This document shows, in pieces, positions 39,374 to 50,600 of a DNA stretch of 64,000 nucleotides. How positions within the stretch are numbered: position 1 is the first letter of the stretch; every line of letters begins with the position of its first letter. Origin of the DNA: a virus. Below the pieces are notes generated by a model. The model was given only the letters and a program-made list of their open reading frames with translations. It made no database searches and was not told the origin of the DNA. The stretch is from the IMG/VR virus record IMGVR_UViG_3300025327_000016, positions 1-64,000 of that record; one strand, 5' to 3'. Position numbers and translations under genes: made by a program.

Positions 39374-42300
39374 CCATGTTTAAAGAATATGGGGTCTATC
39401 GAGACCCAGATGCAGAAGAGCGCAGAAGCGCTCTTCTTAAATGGAGTATGGGTGGGCTCCTCCTAGCAGGAGGAGCTGCTTTATTGTTGCGGGGAAGATC
39501 AGCTGCAGTAACTAAGCAATTTACTACTGAGATCTTGGAGCAAGGTGGCAAACTACGATATGGTCCTTCAACTAGGGCTGCTACCGAGGCTATCAGACGC
39601 GGTATACAAGAAGCATCTGAGCGTCCACTGAGTCTTCTTGAATCTCTAAGATATCAAGCACTCAAACATCCATTTATTCAAAAAGCTACAACTGTTCTAG
39701 AGGAAACATGGCCAGGACATATCCTATCTGGTATGGTTGGCTTGCGTCATGCAGTACAGGAAGCACAAACTCCCTTTGTAGTTAATCTTAGTAAGGCAGT
39801 AAGACATCCTTCTCTCCGCTTCTTAAGTAAAAATGTAGACGAAGAACTTATCTATATTAGGGGTGCTATATATGGTACTCGTAGCAAAGAGGTTCTTGGT
39901 AAGGGCTTTAAACTAACTCGTGGTGGTTTCGTAGGTGCAACATCTACTGAGGAACAATTTACTGGCACCTATTCTAAAGAATTTAGTGTTCTATTTAGTC
40001 AGGCTGTACCTGAATTATCTGATTTTACTTTCCAACAACAAGTTAAACAACATGGATTCTGGAAGAATCTAATACATGGGACGGATTATTTTGAACGTTC
40101 TAAGATTAATCAATGGTCAACTATACGTGAACGCTTCACTGGTCAACAGTCCATCTGGGAAGATGTAAGAGGATTAGGTAAAGAGCTATGGAAAGCTAGA
40201 GCATACCCAGGGGAAGTTAGTGATATATCCTTAGGCTTTATGCGTACGGCCATAAAGCTAAATGAACAAGTACGCCAAGCCCTTCCGTTTGGTAAGTACC
40301 TAGCTTTAGGCGAAGGAGCAATGTCTTCGCCTGCTGACTTTGTACTTAATGTAGTATTTGGCCGCGTTGCTCCTCTAGCTCTAGGAGCATTTTATCTAAA
40401 CTATTTAAACACTAAATCTAGAGATGTATTTGGTACGTCTCCATATGATGTATTAGCAGAAGGATATAAGCATGCTAATTTAGGATTAGCATGGCTCAAG
40501 GACATTACAGGAATAACCCCCTTTGTTAAACGCTTACATTCTATTGCTCCAGAATTAACATCTCTTGTAGCACATCCATTTGTAGATCAACCCGTAGGCT
40601 TAAGCAGGGATGAACTAGAAGAGTATTACGAGAAAGGTAGGGAACCTGTACGTAAGGGTAGATGGTGGGCAGCTATGTCGCCTGAGCTCTTCAGAGGTGG
40701 GAGAATAGAATCATATCAATCTCCATGGGTACGTAGAGCTCATGAACATCCAAGAGAGGCTTTCTTCCCTCCTAGTGAATATTATAAATATGCCAGTCTA
40801 CCAACATTAGAAAATTTAGGAATACCACTACCTCATTATCTAGATCCTTATCACTGGGAAAAGAAGTTTTATGAATCTAGACCCACACCTCTTACTGCTC
40901 CATTAGTAGAATCAACAGCTTTCTATGGACCAATAGTTAATGCTACCATAGGACAACTTATTAAACCCGTACGTCCTATGCATGTTAATGAACTTAAGGA
41001 GTATTTTAATACCCTTGCGGAACAAAACGAAACTACTCGTAAGGTTAGGGATGAGGACTTATATGGGTATGTAACCCCTGGTGGTCAGGTACAAGTTACA
41101 CAATTACAACCAACACCTACGGGAGCAGGTCCAACAAAACCCATACCTACAACAAGCGGACACGTCACAGATCAATTAGCTGACATCAATCTAAATATAC
41201 GTCAAGCTGGTGCAAGAGCAGTGGCACCCATACCCGAACAACAAGGAACTACTCCTAGATATGTATCCAGAGAACGTGTTTTAGATGCTCTAGCGCAAGC
41301 TAATGAAGGCACACGTTCAGGTAGGGTATTAGATGAGGGAGTACTTGAGAACCTAAGACCCCTATCTGAAGTCACAGATATTAATCAATTAACACCAGAT
41401 ATTATAGATCAACTAATTCATCCCGCAGGGATAGGTGTACAGTTTGCTAGAGAACAGGAGTCTATAGCGGATATATTTGGTCTTCGTGGATACATAGGTA
41501 AGACCTTAGTTGGCAATAAGACATTAGAGCAATATAGATTGGCTCAACCAGAATACACTTCATTAGAGCGTTATCTTTATCGAGATCTAAACATAGGTGG
41601 TTTCTCTCCTGATTTACCTGTAATGGGAGAGCTTTCTGAAATATTTAGACGAGCACTTAGTAGGCGAGGATATGAAGAACGTGCCAAGGAAATTAATCCA
41701 CTACTAAATACACAACCAAGCTGGCTACCTGGAACTGGTAGTATTGAGCCAGATTACTTTATCAACTTCCATCGAGCGGATCCTTATTCAGCCCTGCCAA
41801 GGGGTGAGGCTAGGTTACCTGGACCAGGATATGCTTCTATCCATGGATTGCCTCAAGATATATCAATGGAACAATATCCTCTTATGGATAGGTTAGAGAT
41901 ATTAGCTGATGTTGCTCCATATTCTAAAACATTTAAGTCATATTTAGATTATGCTACGCATGTATTAGAACCAACAGGATTACAAGGACAAGATAGAATA
42001 AACATAGAGAATGCAAGAACTAGGATAGCTGCTATACGTAAAGAAGTTGCAAAACGTAAGAAGCGTTATAATTTTGCACCATATAGATTTAGGTATGCTG
42101 GTGATGTTGAAGAACATACATTAACTGTTAAATCGATTATAGATTCACAAACAATACTTACAGAAGAATTAGCTAATCCCATTAGATTAGCGGGAATACG
42201 TGCGGCTATAGGTAAGGACAAGGAAGGATTACAGGCGTTAGAGATTACTCAACAGTTTGCTCCAATAGGCGGTAAGATAAAAGTAATACTTAATAAAGAT

Positions 42301-43947
42301 CCGCTTATTCAAGTAGCAGACGATACACTACAAACTATGCATGCTGTTGTATTTGACGAGCAAGGTAGAAAATTACAGCAAGCCCTATTGGATGCAGGAG
42401 TAGCTAAGGAGAAGGTAACCGACTACTCACCAACAGGCATACAAGCCAGATTTAGTGGAATGGAAATAGGTCTAGGTAAATCACTTGAGTGGTTTTCGCA
42501 TATGACCATACCCATACCAATTGTGGGTACAATTAAGCAAAAATTTCTACAGACAGATTCAGCGCTAGAATACTATAGAAGACGAATGGTATATGGTGCT
42601 AACTTCTATAACTGGACAAATCCATTAGGTATTATAGGTCAAGCAATACAAGGCTGGGCAGCAGAAAGTCCTATACATGGATTAATAGGCGGAGCTACTT
42701 TGGGTTTATTCTTAGGACGTACAGGTCCCGTTGCTGCCAAGTACTTGGAGCAAAGAACGCTCTCTACATTAGAGCGGTGGTATGTACGCATGGGTAGGTC
42801 TAAGGGTGTATTAGGTGCTATCGGAGGTATAGCTGGGTTATCGTATAGCTTATATCTTAAGGCTACTCACGCCATACCTGGTAAACTACAACATAGAAGA
42901 GATACGGAAGAATACTTTGATATACTTAGATATATGAAATATCAGAGATTATATGGAGCTGCCATAAGTAATATTAAAGATACCACAGGAATAGATGTAG
43001 ATAGATTACTTAACTTATTAGAAGGACAGGGTGAAGCTCGTAAGAATGAGCAACGTAGACTAACCTCTCATAAACGACATTTTCTTAGGCGTGGACTCCA
43101 TGGTTCTCATCTATTAGAGCTTCTTAAAACAGAACGAGAACTTCAACAACTAACAGCTAAGTCAGAAAAAACTAAAGAAGATAAACATCATATTAAACAG
43201 TTGCGGAAAATCCGCAAGCGTATAGCCAGTAAAGATAAGCACTTGAGAGAACACATATCACGTAAATACACTAAACGCTTAGGCGATCTTAGTAAAGAAA
43301 CACAAGTTATACCTCTAACAGAAGAGATAGCTAGAGCGATACAGTATAGAGATCTAGCTAAGACAACTCTATATGGTGTAGATCCTCATGGCGCAATGCT
43401 GGATATATTTAGAGCTATTCCTTCTCGTGAACGAGAGTTCATGGTTGAATTCATGAAAGCTCCTCCCAAGGAACGGTCAGAAATACTCAACTTAGTACCT
43501 CACAATATGCGACGAGTACTTGAGGCTAAGTGGAGGATGCCCATAGAGGATCGCCCAGATTTAGAAGAGTACTTCAAAAATCATTTTCTACCTCCCCCAG
43601 ACTGGCATGGTTGGAGTCCTGATGCTAATCTAGAAGACTATAAGATAAAGGTTATGAAGAATGAAGGATTAGATATGGCAGAGATGGGATATTATGGTCC
43701 TCGTGTAGAAGCAGCAGAGCGACAAGGCGTACTTGATATACAACCCTTTGTTCCTAGAGACGGCGGACATTTAAAAGATTACTTACATCACATACTTGGA
43801 GGGCAGGGTTTAGAAAATCTATTTATTACCGTAGAAGATACACCCAGTGAAAATCCAGATATACAAATAGATATGAGAGTTAAGCACGAACGAGAAGATC
43901 AAATACGTGAGTTCATCCGCAAAGATGGACATATGTTACTTAGGTAG
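39370..43947 (+). CDS. Giant virion protein 1 (tape-measure-like), with possible SNase-like domain
   Basis: 1525 aa, starting ATGACCATG. Hydrophobic segments occur near residues 27-46, 330-345, 1098-1118 and 1145-1165, and long helical stretches lie between, as in tape measure proteins. Residues about 905-1015 (LTVKSIIDSQTIL..IRLAGIRA..VVFDEQGRKLQQALLDAGVA) resemble the staphylococcal nuclease fold; the arginine of RLAGI is present, but the acidic PE after it and the second acidic residue are not, so activity is doubtful. Three hairpins at the 5' end (39392-39476) repeat the left-arm signature. Role: tail length, DNA passage or both. Confidence 0.65.
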   Translation: MTMFKEYGVYRDPDAEERRSALLKWSMGGLLLAGGAALLLRGRSAAVTKQFTTEILEQGGKLRYGPSTRAATEAIRRGIQEASERPLSLLESLRYQALKHPFIQKATTVLEETWPGHILSGMVGLRHAVQEAQTPFVVNLSKAVRHPSLRFLSKNVDEELIYIRGAIYGTRSKEVLGKGFKLTRGGFVGATSTEEQFTGTYSKEFSVLFSQAVPELSDFTFQQQVKQHGFWKNLIHGTDYFERSKINQWSTIRERFTGQQSIWEDVRGLGKELWKARAYPGEVSDISLGFMRTAIKLNEQVRQALPFGKYLALGEGAMSSPADFVLNVVFGRVAPLALGAFYLNYLNTKSRDVFGTSPYDVLAEGYKHANLGLAWLKDITGITPFVKRLHSIAPELTSLVAHPFVDQPVGLSRDELEEYYEKGREPVRKGRWWAAMSPELFRGGRIESYQSPWVRRAHEHPREAFFPPSEYYKYASLPTLENLGIPLPHYLDPYHWEKKFYESRPTPLTAPLVESTAFYGPIVNATIGQLIKPVRPMHVNELKEYFNTLAEQNETTRKVRDEDLYGYVTPGGQVQVTQLQPTPTGAGPTKPIPTTSGHVTDQLADINLNIRQAGARAVAPIPEQQGTTPRYVSRERVLDALAQANEGTRSGRVLDEGVLENLRPLSEVTDINQLTPDIIDQLIHPAGIGVQFAREQESIADIFGLRGYIGKTLVGNKTLEQYRLAQPEYTSLERYLYRDLNIGGFSPDLPVMGELSEIFRRALSRRGYEERAKEINPLLNTQPSWLPGTGSIEPDYFINFHRADPYSALPRGEARLPGPGYASIHGLPQDISMEQYPLMDRLEILADVAPYSKTFKSYLDYATHVLEPTGLQGQDRINIENARTRIAAIRKEVAKRKKRYNFAPYRFRYAGDVEEHTLTVKSIIDSQTILTEELANPIRLAGIRAAIGKDKEGLQALEITQQFAPIGGKIKVILNKDPLIQVADDTLQTMHAVVFDEQGRKLQQALLDAGVAKEKVTDYSPTGIQARFSGMEIGLGKSLEWFSHMTIPIPIVGTIKQKFLQTDSALEYYRRRMVYGANFYNWTNPLGIIGQAIQGWAAESPIHGLIGGATLGLFLGRTGPVAAKYLEQRTLSTLERWYVRMGRSKGVLGAIGGIAGLSYSLYLKATHAIPGKLQHRRDTEEYFDILRYMKYQRLYGAAISNIKDTTGIDVDRLLNLLEGQGEARKNEQRRLTSHKRHFLRRGLHGSHLLELLKTERELQQLTAKSEKTKEDKHHIKQLRKIRKRIASKDKHLREHISRKYTKRLGDLSKETQVIPLTEEIARAIQYRDLAKTTLYGVDPHGAMLDIFRAIPSREREFMVEFMKAPPKERSEILNLVPHNMRRVLEAKWRMPIEDRPDLEEYFKNHFLPPPDWHGWSPDANLEDYKIKVMKNEGLDMAEMGYYGPRVEAAERQGVLDIQPFVPRDGGHLKDYLHHILGGQGLENLFITVEDTPSENPDIQIDMRVKHEREDQIREFIRKDGHMLLR

Positions 43948-43963
43948 GAGTTAGTTAAATAAA

Positions 43964-46900
43964 ATGGCATTTGGACCCTTTCCAATTAATCACGGAGAAG
44001 AGAGCGCAAGAGAATCTCTTCACATAGCTAGGTCAGTTAGTAATCCTGCGTGGAGCGAGCATCTTCACAACCAAACCACTAGATCTAGTAATCTTATACT
44101 AGATCCATTTACAGGAGAGAATATTCTTATTGCTCCTCTTACTAATCAGACCTACACAACACACAAAGAAATCCAACGAGCACTATCTACCTCATTAAGC
44201 ACACCATCCTATTTTGGACAGTATCTCCATACACCACATAATGTAAGCATTAGATCTAAGATCAGTAAAATGATTAGTTTGGGTCATATAGGTGGTACAG
44301 GTGGTCCACAATTACCAACTATTAGATTTACCGCTTCTGCTTATCACGAAGGATTAACTGGTCTTCCTGTAAAGACATCACTACCAACTATTATACCTCC
44401 TTCTGGTTCTTGGCAAACACAGCTAGAAAACATGACTAGAACTGAAAAATGGAAGCTATGGCAAGACGTAACAGGTGCAATGCCTAGTGGAGGATATACA
44501 CTAGATCAAATTAAACAACTTCAGGCAAATCTTTTTCACCGAGAATTATCTGTTCAGGAATTCTTGCAAGCATATCAACAAATAGAAAAGACATCTACCA
44601 AAGATGTAGTCATAAAAACTAAGCAATTACTTAAGGCTTCTTTTGGTGCTAATATATCCTTACCTAATACTATCAAAGATATATATACTATGGAACAACA
44701 TATCTTTGAGAAAATCTTACCCTCTTTTGGAGAAGAAGTACAGGAAACTCTTAAGGGGTACCGTACAGTAGTGACTGGTTCTAGTAAGGCGCGTATGGCC
44801 TGGGAGATACACGAGCGTCCTCTTAAGATGATGGGTTCGTGGTTAGCTCAGTTTACATCTTCTCCTAAGGTAGATCGTAACTTATTGGCTCAAACAAGTA
44901 ATATAATAGAAGCTGGTGCAAAAAGAGATTTAACACAAGAATTGGCTTCTGCTAATGTGATGTCTCGTGAAAAGATGGAGGCAATGGATGTCTTACGACC
45001 CCTTTCTCAACGAGAAAGGGAAATACAATCTGGTATGGGAACAGTTTTTCAGTTTAGTCCTAAGTCCATATCTCCTCTTGCAGAAACAGCCCTACCCACA
45101 CAACTATCAGAAGCTGATGTATTTGGAACAGCATTCGAGTCCTACATGCGTCAGACACACCCACAAGCAATATATTCCTATCAGAAATTTAGACACTCTG
45201 AAGACATATTAAAACTAGTTAAGGGTCATACTGCTGAGGTTGCGGAGTTTGATGAATTTCGTAAAGTAATACAGAAAATTGCAACTCGTGCTGCTACGCA
45301 AGCACCAGGATATAGATCTAAAGCATATCTCAAGCTAGCAAAATCTACTACATTAGATTTTGCTCAACAAATGGCAGCATGGCAGGATTATATAAGATCT
45401 GGTATGTCAGAAATAGAAACAGTATCTGAGTTTGGTGCTAAAGCATCGCAAGCATCTAAAGAGTTAGCCAACATAGAGCAACTAATACAACAACATCGCG
45501 AAGCTGGTGAGCTATATGGCACACCTAAAATGCAAGCTCTTTTTGAACAGCGTGAAGATATAGCTAAGCAATTTGTAGGGCATGAGAGAATATTAGCTAG
45601 TGGTAAATCACCCAAAGACATTGTAAATTTACCCAGTCAACCTACAAACCCTCTTGAATCCTATGCTAAACCTTTTGTTGGGCCAATGCCTCAACAAGTA
45701 TTACAGCCTAAGTCAGTTCAATACAAGCGTATTACTACAGCTAAGGGGTTACAAGAATTCCTTAAGAGTCTACCATCATCTGGTCATATTGCATTAGATA
45801 CAGAAACAACAGCATTTTCTGAAGCAATAGAGAGAGTTAGATTGCTTCAGCTTTCAGCTGAGGGCGGACCTGTTGGTATTGTAGATCTCCTTAAACTACC
45901 TAAAAAGGGTAGATCTATTTTAACTGAGTTCCTCGCTAGTTCTAGACCTAAAATAATACAAAATGCTCCATTTGATATCAAAGCTTTATTAGGCGAAGGA
46001 TATAAAATCGGTGGGCAGATATACGATCCTATGGTGGCAGAGCAGGTTCTTAGTCAAACTAAGTATGGTAAATCTAACCTAGGATATCTTGCGTCTAAAT
46101 ATTTAAACATTTCCTTGCCTAAAGAAGCACAAAAATCTAAGTGGGGTGGTAGGCTATCAAAACAACGATACCAGTATGCAGCCAGAGACGTAGCCGTACT
46201 ACATGATATAATGAGTGCTCAGTCTGCAGCATTTGAACAGGTGGGTATAGAGCAATACAATATAGCTGCGAAGCAGATGACTAGTATACAGCAAAGAGCT
46301 AGAGAAAAGTTTATTACAACAACACATCTAAAATCTACAATAAAATCCACAACACCAATAATACCAACACCAACAGTAGCACCATCAGCACGACGAACAG
46401 CACCATCAACAGCATTACCAACAGCATTATCAACAGCACTACGAACAGCATTACCAACAGCACCATCAACAGCACCAATAATACCAACAACACCAATAAC
46501 AACAACACCAATAACAGCAATACCAACAGGTCCTCAAGCTACTGCAATACCTTCACCGTCTAGAGCCCAGAATATTATGGACGTTCTTACGAGTGAGCCA
46601 GGTCGTAGAAAGATCTTATCGGCAGGTGCTTCACTTGAAGCAGGTCCATGGGCAGCCATACCTGAGAAGTCTGCAGAACTTATGCGCCAGAATCAAGAGA
46701 AGCTATATGCTCTTAGTCGTGGAGTAGGATACTATGCTAAAGTAAAACCCCTTGGGGAAACTGGAGGTATGCATGAGTTAATCCTACAGTCTATGGAAAC
46801 CCACGGAGCTAAGTTTAAAATGGTAGGTACAGCAGAAGAGCTAAATGAGAAACTGCGTTCTGCTCAAGCCCAGGCATTTGTAGAAGGTATAGCTCCTGAA

Positions 46901-47692
46901 TCAGCTATAGAAGAAGTTAAAGCAAAAACTATTATTAGTGAAGCAGATTTATGGAGACGTAGATTAGATAGAGGTATTCAGCATGGCGCAGAACAAGGTG
47001 TAATAGAAAGCCACTATCAACAAACAAGTTCTCTAATAGGTAATCTAACAGAACAATACGCTCATCTACCTATGTCAGAAAGATTACGCCAGATACGTTC
47101 TGGAGCTAAGCTACAAGATCTTATGGGTAGCTTCACTGCTGCAGCTGATATCACAGAAGAAGTTGCTGGTAGTGTAGGGGCTCATGCAGCCTCTGGAGTA
47201 GCTGAGGCTGCTGAAACAATTCGTCCTAAGCCAGGAAAAGCTATTGATATGATAGAGAATGCTTTTATGCGCTTACCTCGTTCCGCGCGATGGGGATTAG
47301 GTGGTTTAGCTACAGCTGTCGTAGGTGCGGGATTACTTTCTTCTTCACTACAACTAGGTCAACGTGAACTCAAACCAGATATGATAGCACCTGGTCCAGA
47401 CATGACACCTATGCCCGATGGTTCTTACACACCTCCAGCTAGTCCATCAGTAGGTGGCACAACACGTATTATGGATGAGACAGTACCAGGTAAGGGAGGT
47501 AATGCGTATAAAGTGCGCATTAGGGCCCGCGACAGAGGAGATATAGACCCCGATCAACTACATCAATTGGTTGGTCAATCACTATCTCAAGTTCAAATGC
47601 CAACCAATATTCATATCACATCACAAGATCACCGCAAGAAAATCAAAGAAACAGTTGAAGATGAATTACTACATCTACTTCATAAAAGGTAA
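43964..47692 (+). CDS. Giant virion protein 2 with DEDDy 3'-5' exonuclease domain
   Basis: 1242 aa. Residues about 590-765 form a complete DnaQ/RNase D-type domain: Exo I ALDTETT (D612, E614), Exo II QNAPFDIKAL (D671), Exo III YAARDVAVL (Y738, D742). All metal ligands and the tyrosine are present, so it is predicted to degrade DNA or RNA from the 3' end. The flanks are helical. A Thr-Ala-Leu-Pro low-complexity linker (residues about 796-855) follows, then a region with one hydrophobic segment near 1107-1125. Surrounded only by tail genes, so the enzyme is probably part of the particle. Confidence 0.8.
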   Translation: MAFGPFPINHGEESARESLHIARSVSNPAWSEHLHNQTTRSSNLILDPFTGENILIAPLTNQTYTTHKEIQRALSTSLSTPSYFGQYLHTPHNVSIRSKISKMISLGHIGGTGGPQLPTIRFTASAYHEGLTGLPVKTSLPTIIPPSGSWQTQLENMTRTEKWKLWQDVTGAMPSGGYTLDQIKQLQANLFHRELSVQEFLQAYQQIEKTSTKDVVIKTKQLLKASFGANISLPNTIKDIYTMEQHIFEKILPSFGEEVQETLKGYRTVVTGSSKARMAWEIHERPLKMMGSWLAQFTSSPKVDRNLLAQTSNIIEAGAKRDLTQELASANVMSREKMEAMDVLRPLSQREREIQSGMGTVFQFSPKSISPLAETALPTQLSEADVFGTAFESYMRQTHPQAIYSYQKFRHSEDILKLVKGHTAEVAEFDEFRKVIQKIATRAATQAPGYRSKAYLKLAKSTTLDFAQQMAAWQDYIRSGMSEIETVSEFGAKASQASKELANIEQLIQQHREAGELYGTPKMQALFEQREDIAKQFVGHERILASGKSPKDIVNLPSQPTNPLESYAKPFVGPMPQQVLQPKSVQYKRITTAKGLQEFLKSLPSSGHIALDTETTAFSEAIERVRLLQLSAEGGPVGIVDLLKLPKKGRSILTEFLASSRPKIIQNAPFDIKALLGEGYKIGGQIYDPMVAEQVLSQTKYGKSNLGYLASKYLNISLPKEAQKSKWGGRLSKQRYQYAARDVAVLHDIMSAQSAAFEQVGIEQYNIAAKQMTSIQQRAREKFITTTHLKSTIKSTTPIIPTPTVAPSARRTAPSTALPTALSTALRTALPTAPSTAPIIPTTPITTTPITAIPTGPQATAIPSPSRAQNIMDVLTSEPGRRKILSAGASLEAGPWAAIPEKSAELMRQNQEKLYALSRGVGYYAKVKPLGETGGMHELILQSMETHGAKFKMVGTAEELNEKLRSAQAQAFVEGIAPESAIEEVKAKTIISEADLWRRRLDRGIQHGAEQGVIESHYQQTSSLIGNLTEQYAHLPMSERLRQIRSGAKLQDLMGSFTAAADITEEVAGSVGAHAASGVAEAAETIRPKPGKAIDMIENAFMRLPRSARWGLGGLATAVVGAGLLSSSLQLGQRELKPDMIAPGPDMTPMPDGSYTPPASPSVGGTTRIMDETVPGKGGNAYKVRIRARDRGDIDPDQLHQLVGQSLSQVQMPTNIHITSQDHRKKIKETVEDELLHLLHKR
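46384..46475 (+). repeat. 12-bp repeat, same DNA unit as positions 1-640
   Basis: Units such as ACAGCATTACCA and ACAGCATTATCA follow in phase, with weaker copies out to about 46530. Here the plus strand is coding and the unit is read Thr-Ala-Leu-Pro. At 1-640 the same DNA strand is the template and the unit is read Ala-Val-x-x. Confidence 0.85.
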
Positions 47693-47694
47693 AT

Positions 47695-50600
47695 ATGTCT
47701 AGAGATACTAATCCTAACGAAGCATCTAAATTACTTACCAGTCAAGATCGTAAGGATCTTCTTAAGATAATTGATAGTGGTAATGCTCTTATTACTATCC
47801 TTCCAGAACTTAGAAAACAAAATCCCAATCAAGAACTGGTTCGCAAAGCACGACAATATGTATCTGATATAGTTGATGGCGAAAGCAACTTATCTCTTAC
47901 TCGCGATCAATTCTTCTCCCCAGTTATATTACCCCTCTTTAGACAAGAAGCTATGGGTGCTGTGGGCTTTGTGAGTAAGTTAGTAGCCATGCCTGATAAT
48001 GGTATTTCTACTGTTCAAAGTGCAATAACTAATGCAGAGAGACTTGGTGGTAAATTAATAGTTGCAGAAGCCAATCGAGAGTTTCGCCAAGAAGGTAAGG
48101 AAACATTAGGATTAAATATAGGTGGTTTTAGTGGAAATTACGAAGCTCTCTTTGAAAACAATGACTTTCCTGAGGCATTTGATTTTCCTGATAGAGAGGA
48201 CCTACTGGGTGATCCTACTTATTTTAGATTAGGAGATAGTATATTTCATATACCACCAGAGAATATATCTGTCAATAAAGTATTTCAAACAACGGCTCTT
48301 AGTACGATTCGTACGCCTGGTGCACAACAACACTTTGCTGGTAGATCTGATATTCGCATAGAGATAGAATTAACTTTTTCTAACCTTAATGAGATATTTG
48401 GTAATGCAAGTAATGTTAAAAAGATTAAAAGAGATAGTGGTGAAGAAGTAGTATTCGGAGATCCTAATTGTTTAGCTTCATTAGTAGCTCAATTCAGACA
48501 GACACCCTTCTTACCAGTGCTCAATAGTAAGCTAACCATAGATTATGAAATAGATGCCATTACATTAATGAGTATGCAAATAGGCACCGTACCTGGATTA
48601 CCTCAAGCATTAAAGGTGCGTTTATCTATGCTTGCTTTTAACTATAAAGTATATATGCCTCACGTACATTTTTTTACAGATGCATTTATATGGCCTGTAT
48701 TTAGATGGCACTGGACAAACTATCACAAATCTATTACAGCTAATCTAATTAAACATACCATAGATCCAGAAAGCAATGCATTTAAACATACACCACTAGG
48801 TACAAATCCCAATAATGCCAAATTAACTTCTTATTGGGACGATATAGCTAGTGGAGCAGAATTGCTTAAGTCACAGTGGAATAGTGAGATATCCTTTAGT
48901 CTAGTTGCAGAAGAGGCATTAGAGCAACGTAAGCGCATAGGTGCATTACTTCGTGTACAAGAACTATCCCGTGCTAGAGAACAAGTCGCAGATCTAGAAG
49001 ATGCACTAAAGAAATTAAGAACTCAATGGATAGAAAATGGTATCTCAGATCATCTCTTAACCTTAAATACACAAGAACCTATTATTATCACGCAGATGAG
49101 CGTAACAATGGAAAATCAGATTACTCTTATGCGTATGCACGATCAAGAGATTGCCCCTCACCAATTTATGGGTTCACAAGAAGATAGAATAGTTGTTACC
49201 TTAATTGCTAATAATGACAATAATCTCATAACAGACTTAGTAAACTTATTTAAGAATGCTCAGAAATATGCTAGAGAATATCGCTTTGAAATAAACGATG
49301 GTTTTATGACCATAGATCATCCTATCTTAAAGTTATTAGGTATCAGATATGTAGTACCACAAGTCATCCTTATGGATGACGTACAGGGTTTCCCTGGCTG
49401 GCGTCAGATTACTATGAGTTTCGCTTCTTTCAATCGCGCCGAAAGAGCATTTAAAGATGTTAAACACGTATTTCAAAGCGACTTCTTTGCATCAGATGAA
49501 TTTAAGAAGTACTTAGAAAACAATACCAATGTTGAAAGTGCTGGTCGTAGTATAGATAAAGAATTAATAGAGATGGCTTTAGAGAGTATGCAAACCTTGC
49601 AACTCTATCCAGATCTTCAATTACCTACTTTTAAAGAATTTAGTCAGGGATTACTTGATATCATCAAACTAGTTCCTGAGTTTACAGAACAACGAGCTAT
49701 CTTAGTTAGACATATTAAAGAAAATAATGGTTTGTATGTTGATCCTGATTTCTATATGGCATGGCCACTATCTCAGGATAAAACTACATGGGTAGGATTA
49801 CTTCAAGCACACATATTAGATGCTCTCAATGATGCTGAGATCGATGGTTTAGAAATGACCTATGCTTCTAACTTCTCGGTTAATCCTGATGGTACAAACG
49901 ATAGGATGACAGCAAAAGCTATAGGTAGGCAGAAATACGGGAGTATAATTACTCATCCGCATCATGATGGTTTACCTATGAATGAAATGGTTAACTCCAT
50001 TATAGATACAACATCAATAGGAGTTAGTGAGAATGCTAGGCTAGTTCAAGAGACAGATGCTGAAGCTCGTAAGATACTAGAAGAAGCAAAAGCAAATGCA
50101 ACCACTAAAGAAGAGCGAGAGCGTATAGATAAATTTGAGCAGCATATATTTAATGCTAGGGCAGATGATCTTAAAGCTAAACTAGATGAAATAGAAAGAT
50201 TTAATTCAGCAGCTTTAGGGCCACAACCAGTACCTCAAAGTATAACAGGTAAAATAGAAACATCTTTAGGTTTACCAGCATCAACTAAACCAACTCCTAT
50301 TACACTAGTAGCTATAGAATCTAAAACCAATAATATATCTATACCATCAAGAGCTATAGATACTTATGCTAACAATTCGGTGCAAGATGAATTACAAATG
50401 TCAAAAATAAAAGATACTATTGTTTCTGCTGCTAAAGAAAATAATATAGATCCAGTTGTACTAACAGAATTATTTAGAACAGAGAGTAATTTTCAGGCTC
50501 ATGCTAAGAGCCCAACTGGATATGTGGGTATGGGTCAGCTAGGACCTGCCGCTGCATGTGATGCATCTAGAGCTCTAGGTGGTTTTCTTGGAGCTGAGGA

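Noticed and set aside
46335-46526. Leu/Val-rich minus ORF opposite the tail-gene linker
   Set aside because: It is a shadow of the low-complexity linker of the exonuclease protein.
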